Source: Straminergon stramineum
Lineage: Eukaryota > Streptophyta > Bryopsida > Hypnales > Calliergonaceae
Direction: 5' to 3'
NCBI GenBank assembly: GCA_963920665.1
Contig: OY987268.1
Coordinates: 11,906,501 to 11,970,500 of the forward strand
DNA length: 64,000 nucleotides
Under the pieces are notes generated by a model. It had not been told where the DNA came from. It ran no database searches and saw nothing but the letters and a program-made list of their open reading frames with translations. This document shows positions 11,918 to 24,399 of this stretch, one piece after another (position 1 is the stretch's first letter; each line of letters opens with the position of its first letter). A program made the position numbers and the translations under genes.

Positions 11918-12044
11918 CACTACAAGAAAACAAAGTCCGAATTGACAAATTTAAATTGATTGATTGTGTCCAAATTGACAAAAAATTGACAAGAAATGTT
12001 TGAATTAACAGGTCCGAAATGACACTATTCTCTTGTTAGTAGTG
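11918..12044. mobile_element. Short CACTA-type MITE
   Basis: The unit begins CACTACAAGAAAAC, the canonical plant CACTA start, and ends in TTCTCTTGTTAGTAGTG. Its interior holds repeated (A/T)AATTGACAA motifs. It is 127 bp, non-coding, and has no clear target duplication. Confidence 0.6.
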
Positions 12045-13468
12045 TTTTGTTTTGTTTGTTATGTTGAGAGCTCCTGGACCGTGCATCCCTTGGCTGTGCA
12101 CTTAGTACCATTGGAAAGCCCTTGCTTTGTTTTGTGGTGTTTGGACCTACGATGTGAACTATCTTCTCCTTGTGACCTATTTGATGAAATTGAGGTACAT
12201 AATATATTTCCACAAAAATATGAGCAAACATATGCAAAAAATCCAAAAATTCTTGGCATTAAAAAATGAATCTTCCAAGTCCCAAGAGGGCCAATATTTG
12301 GCCTCTTACCTTCTTAACAATTCAAGTTTTTGACTTTGTACTCTTACATTCCAAGAATTTTTACCAAATGATGTTCATATTACATTATTCATATTTTGGG
12401 GAAACTCAAAAGTCCAATCTATATTTGTGATAAGCTTGCTTGATGGAACATACAATAGCAATGAATGATAACAATCAAGTTTAAACTCTTAAATGTGTAA
12501 AGAAATTGTCTGAGCCTTTAGGAATTAATGCATACTCTCTTATATAAACATTAGATAAGCAACATGAAAACTTGTCAAAACCTTGAAATCGTCAAAGGCC
12601 GAACCTTTCAACGTTTCAATCTTTGGTCAGTTCATTTGAGAGTCCAGAGAGGCGGTCCTCATTAGAGTTAACATATTTTTTTAAAGTCGCTTATCTATCT
12701 CAAATCAATCCACAAAATTGGAACGTCACTGTGGACAACTATTATTTGATTAAGAATAGGATCTGCCCATATCTAAAGCTATGATGTTGAAGACCTTTTC
12801 CATTTCTCTTCACCCTAAGTGAAGAGTCGGTCCAATTAACTTAGCGAGCAACATTCCAGTAAACAGGAGCTTCAAGCACGATTGAAGATACTTAGTCAAG
12901 ATAACAGGAAACTGTACAAGATTCCAAGCATGGCCGGCTCAAAGTAGAGCGACTTGCCATTCCTCCAGGTTTACAAAAGCATGGTCAAGACAACGCTGTG
13001 AGTCAACTAACAAAGCCACAGCAGCTTTTTTTAAAACCCTAATCAATACGCCATTCCCAGGCTCACAATACATCTCATGCTGTATTGTAGAAATCACTGC
13101 CTCTTACAAAGAAACAGCCCTGATACCACAAATGGGTGCACAGGACAATACGAGTCCCCACATCTACAGCAGGACAAGATTTTGGCCAGGATCCTTGCAG
13201 ATGAGCACCACTGAAATGATCAATGGGTTAGATACCACATGATACCCTTTCCTTCCCTACCACCTGTTGGCTAGATTTATATAACAAAAATCCATGCACT
13301 ATGTCCACAGGTAGCAGGGATACCAGGAGAGTAATGCAAGGATTAAACTGACTAGCATAGAGCATAACTGTCTTCCAAGCTCTAGATCCGAAGAGTGGCC
13401 AGAGCATCAATGACGAAGAGAGCGGCAAGGCTGAGTCAGGCACGAGATGAACTGAAGATGAGAATTGA
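12045..13468. other. 3' flank of the ARIADNE gene
   Basis: No separate gene is recognised. The part nearest 13469 is less AT-rich and is probably the 3' untranslated region of the minus-strand gene. Open frames near 12025-12333 overlap on both strands without any known domain and look like chance. Confidence 0.5.
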
Positions 13469-16400
13469 TTACGAGCGCGGATAGTTGCAAATGATGCACA
13501 CAGTGGATGACGTGGCAGTGGAGTTCGCATATGTGCAATGCTCACAAGACCAGTGTGTCAACTCCTCTCCACCTCGGCTGGGTCCCCCGGTTCGGGAGCT
13601 TCCCACTTTCCCCCTTCCACCTCGTCCTTTGGAGCTTCCTGAAGCCTTGGAACTGCTACTGGACTTGATTGTTCCTTTCATATTGTCGACGTCTGAAAGG
13701 TTATTCTCTAGAGCACGAACCAGGTTCTCGAAATAATTTTTTGTCACACTGGAAGAGATCCACAATCCACGATGGCAGTAGTGTTAGCATTAAAGCTGGC
13801 GTTCACTTATACGCTAAAAACTATACATCAATACCTTTCGTCATTATCAACCCTCAAGAACTGGAATGGCCCAGAGTGGCCGCTACCATATCTATTGAAA
13901 TTGAGATAAATCAATTAGAGAGCTTCAAGGAAGTTAACAAAATGTACCAATACACAGAATGAATCATACTCGACATTTTCAACGATAGAAATGTGTTCTG
14001 AACGTTATAAGAACCGATCATTAGCTTCCAAAATGTATTTTTGTCTATTTTTAATCATTGACACTTCAGGGTTAAGGAATAAGGTATGAGGAATGGATGA
14101 TCTTTCACTTGTACGAGAGTTGTCAAATGAGCACCTGGTCAATCCGGCAAGTTTGGTGCGGAAGTCATTGAATGAGCTGGTCGGAGTATCTCCTTCAAGA
14201 AACGTCTGCAAATCCTTCTCTGCACACTGATGGAGGCGCTCTAAACCAGCTTCCGCCTCACCTGCCAGAAATTGATCATCAATATGTTAATTCTCTACAA
14301 AATCATATTCATCACAAAAGTTCCTAATGCCCAGTTAATAGGTAGTCGATTCATATAGTCTTCTTACTGATTTATAGAACGCTAATGTTGTGAACAAAAT
14401 GTTAGTGTGGTTTTACTGCCAATACTCATTAACAAATATTTAAGCTAACATTAAGTCAACTAACTTGCATTACTGTAAAATTATTAATCTAATGTCCTAT
14501 TAGATGAATAATGGGGAAATTAAGAACTTCGTCACTCTAATAGTTTCATCATTCTACATGTCCCAAAGGTCGGAAGGATAACTAACCTTGGGAGTACTCA
14601 AAGAACTGCCTTTTTGTTTGCTCATTTTCAGGTAAATAATATCCATAAGCATAAGTCCATTTCAACACACGTCGGCACTCAACAATCTGAAGACAGAAAA
14701 TAACAGTATTCAGAATAAAATGCAGCTTGTAATCGAGGGCAAGAACTCCTTTCAAGTACTAAGTTTCAGGTGAGGCTTCAGAAAAGTCAAGTAAATCCTA
14801 TTTCAAGCTCAGAAACTTCCACTTCTTGGACAGCATCAGCACAACAAGGAGCACAAGCACAAATTTGTAATACCTGCAACCACGCATCTGTAACAAACTT
14901 TAGCTGCGATACAGGTTGGCATTGTTTGTCACTCAGCTTCTCAATCTGCACAAATTGACAATGGGCATTCTCAAAAACCAGATGCATCACTGCTACCAAC
15001 CGCAGGCGATAATTACCAGACAGACTTTCAAAATCAAGAGACAAACAACTACACAGCCTTCCAGAAAATTAAGATTACTCTCAAAGAAACCAAGGATGCG
15101 ATTATGAAACCTGCTGTAGCTGCATCTGTTGAAGATCTGCAAGCGCCTTTGCCCTTGACTGCAGACACCAAAAATACGTCCAAACAGTCAAGAGCATAGA
15201 AAATACAAATCACAAATCTTTGCATAATATCAAATCAAGATCCTAAACGTTCACTGCATCTCCACTGTGATGTGAGAAAGACCACAAAATAACTCAGATT
15301 TTTAAAAATTTGAGAAAGGCACAAACTCGAACAGGCACTCACAGATTCATTTGTAGCCCAACGTTCATAATAATGAGTGTAGCGTTCAAGGGAGTTCTTA
15401 GCCATTTCCCTTCTGCGCTCTGCTTCATCGTACTACAAGAAAAAATCATAAAACAAGTGAGCTCATATGTAGAAGCGACATCCCCCAGCATATTATCAGG
15501 ACAGTACATTATCACATGTCACCAGTTTTCAGCTCAAACTTTAAGAGCTTTTAACCCCTTAAGGATTAAGGACCAAGGATCCAAGGTTTAAATGACCAAT
15601 CTAATTGTCACATTACCAAAAATAGAATTCACATGCGGTTCAAATACATTGATCGATAAATAAATAAATCAAATTGGACAAAAGGAAGATCCCATTATGT
15701 CCCATCAAAACTGCTTAAAAGACCCCCAAGACCCAGTTTGGGCTTCTTTGGTCCCACAGGGGCAAAGCTTGTTGGGTGTCCCGAGATTTACTCAAACATA
15801 CGCAAAATCTGGCATAAACTCCCGACAGATGATGGTTCTGTGCAGAGTAATACAATCATGGACTGGAATACATCCTAAATGACGTTTGCTGAAGACCATA
15901 AGTACCAGTACCACACAAAACTTAAAAATCTGGTATATTCAACATTTACCACGCCTTCTTGCTTGGCAGTTTCATAACGGTTGCATGCATAAAAGCCTCC
16001 CGTCCTTTCACCATGATCAGTCCATGCTCCGAGACAAAGCCTGTAGAAAAATGTCGAATCGCACATAAATAAGTCATGTCAAGCAATGAACTTCAACTTA
16101 CGTCCAGAAGCTGTACAGATGAGCTTCAAGGCAAGGTGGATTTTCACCCATTTATGACCTCAATAAAACCTGATTCTCACTTACCAGCAAAACTCAAATT
16201 TACAAGGTGGTGTACAAGTGATGTGCATGCAGCCTTGATTTTTCTCGATTGGCCTCTTACATTTGGGGCAGGGTTTGCTGTTTGCAAGAATCCTGCTCAA
16301 GCAGAGTAGATCATGGCATTAAAAGGATATGTTAATAAATTTTCAAAACGACCTCTTCATTAGTTAACAAAACCAATCAGTTCAAAAATTTAACAGAAAA

Positions 16401-18942
16401 GATAGAATTGAAGCTGTATAAATACCAATTCATGTTCTCCGACTCTGCGCAATTCTTCAATATCCACTTGTTGACTGTCTCACAATCCACAGGCCGATGC
16501 GCCTCTTCACGACACTGGACAGCAAACAACGATGATGAGACACAAATCGGAGAATACTGTGTTTTAACTGCTTCCAAGCAAAAATATGGAGGACAAAATC
16601 CACCTAAAATTTCTTACATTCCAGCAGAAGTTGAACGCGCATTTGCAGACAAGGTCATAAGAACCAACGCCTGGTTGAAATTCCACTGCGAAATCACAGC
16701 CAGGAGCAGGGCACCACTTGACCTGCTAAATCACACGACCTTCATGTCAGACCATACGTACTGTCGTCATCGCCATATTCTATATGTCAATTACGTTCAA
16801 ACCATACTTGGGCTTGGCTCGTCCAGAGTCAATATATCACACAACACAAATTTCAGTGTAGTGCCACCGCTGAAAGACTTGTCCACCATTTGTATATGCA
16901 CCAAGACACAAATCAATCACCACAAACAAGAGTCAAGGTGGACTAGAATATTGACCTTTCGATTGTCCTCAACATAAGATCTCAAGAGATAGCGATTGTA
17001 CTTCTCTTGATCCTCTGATGAGACTAAACCCAACACCATGTCTTCTCCAATGGCTGAACCACATGATGGGTCAGCACATCGCAAAGTCAAACATCCGGGT
17101 CCATCATTGATTGCCGTGTGTATGTAGCCTGAAACCAATGAAGTTCAAAGAAACCATTCCCATGTCAGATCAAGCCGCTTCAAGTCCAATCAGATTCGAT
17201 CAAAACAGTAATATTACAACACTGAACACTGCAAACTATACATACAATAGAACTGCTGAGAGCTCTAAAATAGACCACAATCTGATCGGCCAAAGCATTA
17301 ACCCTAATTATGTCGATGTTGAGTAAATGCAATCTCGAAGAAAAACTCACAATAGCCATTCACAACCGCTCCAAATTTCAGCCCAAAATTCAAATTGACC
17401 CAAACACTACAAATCCCTTGACAAAAGAAATCCACTATGTTGGCGCAAGAATTTTAAGGATTGAATCTTTCTACGTAATGGTGCGCCAATACCTGACCTG
17501 TCCAACAGGTCTCACAGAAATAGTGACCGCATCTAGGAGCCCTCATCTTCTCCAAAGGGTAGTTCTCAAAACATATCTCGCAGGTCATCTGTCAACCATC
17601 ACAATCAGAAATTTTAATCGTTAAAAGAAGTTATGACTACACCAAATACTCTGGATGTTCAATTGTAGAAGGTGAAATTCTGATGCGGCTAACAACAATT
17701 ATGTCCAAGGAAGTTCTAGGCTGGTTTGCAGTTTTCGAAAGTGACATATGAAAGTTGAAAAGATATAACTTTGGCCTCTGGTAATTATTGTGGTCCACAG
17801 TATATTTGGTTTAGCAAAAAAAAAAAAACTCAAAACTGACAAATGGAAAAATCACAGCAAGTATTTACCTCTTTTTGACTTTGTCTTTTGCTAGTTGCCG
17901 GCTTTTCCAGCAAACCGACACTTGCACGCACTCGCTCCTCATCCGCAAACCACTCATCATTGACTTTACTTACACTCCTATTCATTTACAACATTGCCAC
18001 ATTATTACGTTACTTAAAGTCAATTTCGTCATATACTAACGTAAAAATTGCACATAGTAGCATGCTGATACAGCGCCCAAAATGTTAACTGCTCTTGAAA
18101 CCATTAACCCCTCAATGACCAAGAATTCATAGTTTTGACTGATCACACTGAGAAAATTATAATTCAGACTAGGCCAATTTCTATAACTGCAGACACTATG
18201 AAGATTTTATGTGTTGGTCACAAAAAAGAAAGAAAGGTAAAGAAAGTCTCCATATGACCTACTCAGAACTGCTAAACAACATGACGCCCAGTTTGTGCTT
18301 CTTGGTCATTTAGGCCACAGTGTTTCCGATGATCCAGCACAAGGAAATAAAGGAAAAGAGAGACTTAAATACCACTTAAAATGTCGGAGCAAAACCCCGG
18401 CGTCGACGGAAGATATAGACAAGAAATTAGTGATAGTTGCTACGGCTTCATCCTGTCGCTGTCGAATATCATTCTCACTCAGGACAGTGAAGTTCGTCTG
18501 CAATCAAAGTGCAAACTTGTGGTTCATAGTCTCCAAATTCACGGTGACATGCAGTAGATACATTTCCATCCCTACCGCCATAGAGGGGGGAGAAAGCTGA
18601 ACTTCCCTAAATGCAAAAATCTTCAGCATCCGCTCCACAAATACACATATATGCGCATTCCTCGCAAACAGCTCTAGTCTCGTAAACATACCAAAGGGTT
18701 GATTTCGCAACACCAAATGGTTCAAATCCACGTTGGTGGTCACTGAAGAGTACCTGAGGAAGCCGGGAGCTAGGGTGCATATCGTCAGCATTGGAATAAT
18801 CAAAACCATAATCGGATTCGTCGTTGTCATCATCACTTGCTAAATTGTCTGTGTCGTCGTCATCGTCGTCTTCCAATTTGTAGTCGAATTCGCCATCCGA
18901 AGTCCCCGCCCACGCATCTTGCATCTCATCTTCAGACTCCAT
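13469..18942 (-). CDS. ARI: ARIADNE-family RBR E3 ubiquitin-protein ligase (ARI7/ARI8-like)
   Basis: An RBR ligase passes ubiquitin from an E2 through a RING2 cysteine to substrates. Fifteen exons join in frame: 18942-18754, 18497-18373, 17977-17869, 17588-17498, 17128-16956, 16722-16618, 16514-16426, 16292-16185, 16040-15950, 15432-15343, 15158-15111, 14945-14874, 14686-14587, 14261-14135, 13748-13469. All introns are GT-AG, and the product is 598 aa. The order is an acidic N-terminus (six-Asp run), RING1 from C144 ([13 protein letters not shown]), IBR about 215-285 ([13 protein letters not shown]), RING2 from C302 with the expected catalytic cysteine C315 (NQGCMHITC), a helical Ariadne domain, and a RanBP2-type zinc finger at 571-598 ([11 protein letters not shown]). 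The start [10 protein letters not shown] matches the plant ARI start; an in-frame ATG nine codons upstream also exists. It is slightly longer than the roughly 560-residue Arabidopsis ARI7/8. It looks intact. Confidence 0.96.
15551..15760. mobile_element. Intronic MITE of the TTAACCCC type, ARI intron 9 (copy 1)
   Basis: It lies between exons 9 and 10 of the ARIADNE gene. It starts TTAACCCCTTAAGGATTAAG and runs to about 15760, where CCCAGTTTGGGCTTCTTTGG closes it. A related sequence with the same start and the same GCCCAGTTTGTGCTTCTTGG near its end occurs in intron 2 at 18104-18312. The right TTAA is not preserved. Confidence 0.45.
18104..18312. mobile_element. Intronic MITE of the TTAACCCC type, ARI intron 2 (copy 2)
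   Basis: It starts TTAACCCCTCAATGACCAAG and ends near CTTCTTGGTCATTTAGGCC, so AATGACCAAG/CTTGGTCATT forms an inverted end pair. It is related to the sequence in intron 9 of the same gene. Splice sites of the flanking exons are intact, so the insertion is tolerated. Confidence 0.5.
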
Positions 18943-20230
18943 GATTCTCAACTCCACTAACAGAGACAAGATCTCAAAGTACCAATCCGGTACTTTGCTA
19001 AAACCAAGATTGCCACCTAGAGTTCACGTCTAAGTCGACAAGAGCTGAAAACATACACAAAATTCATGAATTCGAAAAACGAACACTAATTGAACACTGA
19101 GTCAAAACACATCCCCCCAAAATCCGAAAACCTCAGATCAATCAAAATTCACACAATCATTCTTCCTTCAGCACGCCAAGATAAAGAAAAAACAGAGAAT
19201 CTCACAAAGAATACGAATTCAAAATAAACAGTAGCTTGCAAACACCTGCACTCCGACGAAAACCACAATCACTACAAACCAGATGCAACAATCATCACAT
19301 CCACCACAGTCCCTGATCAGCACACAACTCCATCTTCCAATCATTCCAAACACAAAAAACCACGTAACCCTAAGAAAGCTCACACCACAAAAACCGACAC
19401 AAGACCAGCCCTAAACCTGCACTCCACAAGCACACACAAAACAATCCACCTCCTCAAAACCTGAAGCAACCAAATTCAACACATAAGCTCCCTCCACCAA
19501 AATCCTTCACCACCAAAAATCCTCCACGATCAAGAAAACACACTCCAAAACTCCACACAACCCCTCCTACCACGATTTCAAAAACCAACCATCATCAATA
19601 ATCTCATACCTACCCCTTCTTCTACTTCTTCTTCTCCGGCTTCGTCTTCTTCGTCCTCTTCTTCTTCTTCTTCTACTTCTTCTTCTTCCCCTTTCACATC
19701 ATGGCGCTTTCTTCCTACACCTTCACTCCCAATCTCCTCAAGAACTTGCCACCAGCATCAATCCATGGTTTGAAACGTCCACATCGCGATATTCTCCTCC
19801 AGCGCGAGCTTCCTGTGTTCCCGAGATGCGAGAATTCGTGCTCCGATCAGTGGAAACAGGGAATTGGGAAGTAACATGCAAAGGAAGGGAAGGGAAGGGA
19901 AGAGCAGGGAGAGAAAGGGTGAAGTGAGAAGAAGAGAAATAGGAAGCTCTGGTCGTGACTCGTGACCTACTAGGTCTTCTTCTTCTTCTAGGCTAGTTCT
20001 GGAGAACTAACTAGTAGGAGAAGAGGGTTTTCTTTATCTTTTTCTAGGAAAGGGCAAGGGGGGGGCTTCTTTTTCTTTTCCTTCTCTATTTGTGAAGTGG
20101 TGGTGAGGAGGCTCCCCGTCAGCAACGCTTGGCTTTGGCGTGCCGGCTTTGCCGCTTTCCGGGCTTGTTCGTCTCCCACTCCCGAGCTGGCCATTGTGGA
20201 TTTTATTGTTTATTGTTTTAGTTTTTAGTT
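18943..20230 (-). promoter_or_regulatory. Upstream region and probable 5' UTR of the ARIADNE gene
   Basis: No coding frame is supported. The sequence is rich in CT/CTT on the plus strand (for example 19618-19690 and 19975-19995), hence GAA/GAGA-rich on the transcribed minus strand, as is common in plant leader sequences. A purine block of GGAAGGGAAG units lies at about 19880-19915. The leader may contain an intron; the transcription start is not determined. Confidence 0.45.
19618..19690 (+). repeat. CTT microsatellite
   Basis: A run of CTT/TTC trinucleotides is interrupted by CCGG and GTC. On the ARIADNE sense strand it reads as GAA repeats in the leader region. Confidence 0.85.
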
Positions 20231-21193
20231 TTAATCCCTAGTAAATGTCCAAGGCTATTTCTGAGCTTTTGAGAATTTGCCCAAAATTGTAAAGCAATGC
20301 ATCATAATGATGCATTAAATTGTATATTAACATGTGAACCCATGACACAATGATAACTACATGATAATTGTTGACAAACCACATGTTCTAAACTTTATGA
20401 TGTCCATCTCTTCTCTAAAATTTGTCCATGACTTTTGACTTGAGGCTTGAAATCTCAAAAAGATTTTTGGAAATGACAATTATTTTGATTTCCCAACTTT
20501 TCTTCGTCCAAATTGTTTTAGAAAAAACTATTCTATTATGCCTAAATGAGGTCTGAAATTCTACTTCAAACACAATTCCTACTTTTGACTTAACTATGAG
20601 TGAAATCTTGAGCTCCTACTAATTCTCATTTTTTTAATTCACATGGATTGTTCTACCTCCTCCCACCCCATATGTATATAAAGAGCTTCTCTTTTTACTA
20701 CAAAACCATCAATAAGGTGAAAATGCTTGTGATACAATATGAAATAGTATAAATGCATTGAGAGCTCACTTTTTATACTTTAATATTAAAGTAATGAAAA
20801 CATGGCACTCATTTATGAGGATGCTCTTCGACATGCCATGGACTTCAAACTCCAGAGGCTTTGACATGTTGGGAATTTGTTCCCAATCTTTCACCCAATG
20901 CCCATCCTAACCTTAATCTTTTTTACCAATACAATCTATGCATCTGTCCCTAGTCTCAGTCAACAAAATTTATTTTGTCTAGCCTGGCCCTCGAGTTGAA
21001 ATTTGCCTAAAACAAACTATAACTTCTTCACTTGGCATTGAATTGAAACCAAAAAAACCCTATATATTCACAAAGCTCTTGTAGAACTACATATCCTCAA
21101 AGAGTTCAAAAAAATCAAGTAAAAATTCAGCTTATACGAACCTACTTGAACTCCATTTGTCCCCCAAGGGGACAATAGTCCTTTAGGGATTAA
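20231..21193. mobile_element. Possible degenerate TTAA-flanked element
   Basis: The left end is TTAATCCCTAGTAAATGTCC. The right end CCTTTAGGGATTAA inverts to TTAATCCCTAAAGG. Both ends carry TTAA and match the terminal consensus of the better copies listed below with two changes. The interior also contains an LTR-like TATA segment (20611-20690). The pairing of these ends is only a proposal. Confidence 0.35.
20611..20690 (+). repeat. LTR-like promoter fragment, copy 1
   Basis: It contains AGCTCCTACTAA, then CTCCCACCCCATATGTATAT followed by AAAGAGCTTCT. The same order with few changes recurs at 58846-58925. The TATATAA context suggests the U3/TATA region of an old retrotransposon LTR; no LTR ends were found. 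Confidence 0.4.
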
Positions 21194-21280
21194 ACGAATT
21201 GCAAGCAAAGTCTACAATGTACTTGGAACTCTTGATTGTCAATGATTGCCTCAAACTCTCAAATGGATGGCTTGACAAGT

Positions 21281-22266
21281 TTAACCTCTAAGTGCCATAG
21301 GGGACTCAAAATGTCCATACATAGTCTGGAAGTCCAATTTGAAGTGTTGTAACTTTTGCATCTGATGTCTAAATTTAATAAAAATCACTGGAAAATATGT
21401 GCTATCTTTTCTAGTTTGTGTGGTAAAAATGTCAAATCAATCTAAGATGAAAATAAAATTTGGAAGCCATTTGAAGGTCACATGTTCAATTTGAGTTCAC
21501 CAAAGTGCATTTTGATGGTTGTAGCTTTGGAGTCTTGTATCTCCTTCATCCAAAGTTTGTTTTCAATAAAATTCATTGAATTATGTCTTCCTTGAAGTCT
21601 AGTTATTGTGGTAAATTTTTCATGTTAATCTAAATTGTTTTGAATGTTTGGGAGCAATTCAAAGTTCAAAATTTGGACATTTTTAGATTATGGTGAACTT
21701 CAGTGGCTTGTTTCTTCTTCATGTACTATTTGTTTCCAATATTTTTCATAAAGAGTTGCATATATTAGTCTAGTTTGTATGGTTAAAATTTTATATCAAT
21801 CCAAGAAGTTATGTGACAAAGAAGCATTTTCATAGGAGGTTCACCTTAGTTGTGTTTTTTGCAACTTCTTTTGCTATATAATTTTTGACATTTCAAAGCC
21901 ATTTTGTAGACATAATTGATCCATTGAATGATATTTTCTTTTCACCAATGTATTTGTATATTAGTTTTAAAATACTTTATAGTTTAAAGATTTTTCATTT
22001 AAGTAGGTTTAGAAATCAAGTTTCACCTCCAAATGTGTTACTAGGAAAATTTCAGCATCCTTTTTCAATAGTAAAACACTAAAACATTATAATCTTGCAA
22101 TACATTTAACCAAATGACTCTAGATTTGATTCACATCATCTAAAAGAGGTACACTATAAGATTGTATGGTTGATATTTCTACACCTTAGTGACATTTAGA
22201 CTTATCACAATTCAAAAGCAATGATGTTTTTAAACTCCAAAAGGCCCTTGTCATTTAGGGGTTTAA
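21281..22266. mobile_element. TTAA-flanked element, family D (986 bp)
   Basis: The left end is TTAACCTCTAAGTGCC and the right end CATTTAGGGGTTTAA; both fit the TTAACCCCTAAA / TTTAGGGGTTAA terminus with one or two changes. The interior has internally repetitive motifs (several versions of AAAATTCATTGAATTATG-type and GGTAAAAATGTCAAATCAAT-type segments). It has no ORF of note. Confidence 0.6.
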
Positions 22267-22773
22267 TGGACAATTTGAAGTCCATGCATTTTCATAGAGA
22301 AGCAACCTTTGCATGAAGCTCAAAAGTTCAAAATGATTGCAAAAGAATTTCTTCATTGCTCAATTCTGCCTTTTAGGAAGGATATATTTTGGACAACATT
22401 TACAACATGGATGAAACCTCTTTATTCAATGCTACTACACGTGAATCCGGTATTACTTGGCATGTACCCCTTGGCATGAAGCAACTCAAGGTATGATTGA
22501 CACTTGCACACATTTAAATGCATTTGGAAGTAACAAATATTAACTATTATATATATATTGGAAAATTCAAGGCCCCTCATTGTTTTCCAAAGAAAACTCC
22601 TACTCAATTTGACTTACAATATTTCAACAACCAAAAGGCATTGATGACTAATGCTAATTTTCAATATTGGGTGGATGAATGGAATGCTAATCTTTGGCAT
22701 CAAGGTCAAAAAATTATTCTTTTAGTTGGCAATTTCAAGGGTCATAAGCTTGATGTGTGGGGCAATTGATACA

Positions 22774-23456
22774 TGTAACGGACCTCCTACAATGGACTCC
22801 AATTACAAATACAAAACATATTCATTAACAAAATGCTTTTACGAAGAGCTCAAACCACCTGACCATAGAGAGAGATTCGAGAGTCTCCTCACCCTCGAGC
22901 TCTATCTTATATATTAAATACTATCAATAAAGGCTATTGGTCTTTAAGATAGACTAATACTTCTTTTCTACCTTTAGTTTTCTATCCTTGGTTTTATCTA
23001 GAACCATCCACTAAAGTAAAAGTCTTAGTTGTACTTCTCTAAATCATATCTTATCTGAATCACATCTTATCCAAAGCTTGATCCTCTACTTGGAGTTGTC
23101 TAACTCCAAGTTCCAACCACTTGTCTTCCTCTAGGAGTTGTCTAACTCTAGTGCACTAGTCATTCAAGTGGAGTTGTCTAACTCCACTACATAAATCCAT
23201 TGTTTCAAGATATCTATCTCCAAGCACTCTAGTGTCCTTGTCATCCAAGTAGAGTTGTCTAATGTTAGTGCACAAATCCACCATTTGGAGATATCTATCT
23301 CTAGGCAATCTCTGCTTGTCCACTAGTGCACATTTCATTATGGATTAGTTTATCCATCAATACATTTATCCATCAAAGGCCATGACATAATCATCATAAA
23401 TTCTTTCATTTATCAATGCGTTCATCCATCACAAGGTTGTGACAAGGGTCATGACA
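22774..23456. mobile_element. Solo LTR with 5-bp TSD
   Basis: A 683-bp unit begins TGTAACGGACC and ends GGTCATGACA, so it has the TG...CA boundaries of an LTR. It is flanked by a perfect 5-bp duplication ATACA at 22769-22773 and 23457-23461. It interrupts a pogo-like transposase remnant whose frame resumes beyond it, which fixes the boundaries independently. No internal retrotransposon region is present. It contains four copies of a GGAGTTGTCTAACTCC palindrome. Confidence 0.88.
23092..23264. repeat. Repeated palindrome GGAGTTGTCTAACTCC in the LTR
   Basis: The 16-bp interrupted palindrome (arms GGAGTT/AACTCC) occurs at 23092-23107, 23134-23148 and 23170-23185, and in degenerate form from 23251. 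ATATCTATCTC occurs beside two of the units. It could be a repeated protein-binding site in the LTR; this is inference. Confidence 0.7.
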
Positions 23457-24399
23457 ATACACATCCAACTTGAATATTTTGGCCCAAATCTTACTAACCA
23501 TATTCAACCACGTGATGTAGATATCATCTAAAATTTCAAGGCCATTTATTGGATATATTTGTATTACACATAATTGATAAACTTGCTATCAGTGATATTG
23601 ATATCTTGCCATATATTTTTGAAATGGATGGATAATGAATTAACCACCATGTGTCTTACAAAATAGGTATGGAATAGCATTAGAAAATTGACGATTATCA
23701 ATTGTTGAAAACACACTAAAATTCTTCCATACATAGATGATTACATTTTATAAAACATGGCAAGTGAGGAAGAAGAAGCTATGAGTCTTCAACACACTTT
23801 TGATATTTTACAACAACAATCTCAAACTTGCATATACCCTTCTTCCTACTCATGAGTTCATTGCTCAAGATGACACAACTACTGATCTTCACCTTACAGA
23901 TATTCAACTTCATGAGATATTTAAGGAGTATATTAATGTAGAGGCAGAGATGGATGCCACTATAGATCGTAGTGTAGGTGTCAAAGATCACTTGGTCCAA
24001 AACAAAAAACAATCAACCATCATTGATTTTTTAAGACGAGCCATCAATCAAACACAATTATTGTAGAACTTGAGCATGTTGACAATTTTTTTGTGTACAT
24101 ATTGCTAAAAGTTACAAACTACTCCCCACCATTCTCATACAACAAAAGAAGTTTGATTGTATGCCAAAGACTTAGCCAAAGCCTTCATCTACATTTGACC
24201 CCTAATTTTTATATTCAACCATCTTGGATAACTAATTCTATTTTTGGATTATCCCCGCATGTGTAGGCTTATTTATGATTGGCTCAACAATCTAAAGAAT
24301 TGTCTTCATGCCGAACTTCTAACTACAAAATTCATAGATTTTGAAAATCCACAAAATTTCATGATTCCAACTTATATTTTATATGTTTATTACTTACAA

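Larger units (their letters stand above)
22388..24066 (+). pseudogene. Pogo/Tigger-like (DDE_1) transposase remnant, split by a solo LTR
   Basis: Transposase pieces read in order but with stops and frame changes. NIYNMDETSLF (about 22394-22426) carries the first catalytic Asp. KIILLVGNFKGHK (about 22710-22750) aligns with the LLLVDN motif but has Gly in place of the second Asp. After the LTR insertion (22774-23456), LEYFGPNLTNHIQPRDVDII (about 23470-23530) matches the PPN-T-x-x-QP-D-GII motif with the third Asp. A C-terminal tail follows to 24066. These are hallmarks of Tc1/mariner-related pogo elements of the DDE_1 type. The lost second Asp, in-frame stops and insertion make it non-functional. 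Element ends were not found. Confidence 0.75.

Noticed and set aside
16408..16977. 189-residue plus-strand open frame inside the ARIADNE gene
   Set aside because: It runs antisense across exons 5-7 and their introns and shows no domain; the minus-strand exons explain the sequence.
23156..23338. 60-residue minus-strand frame with internal repeats
   Set aside because: The repeats come from the palindromic units of the solo LTR; no protein-level signal.
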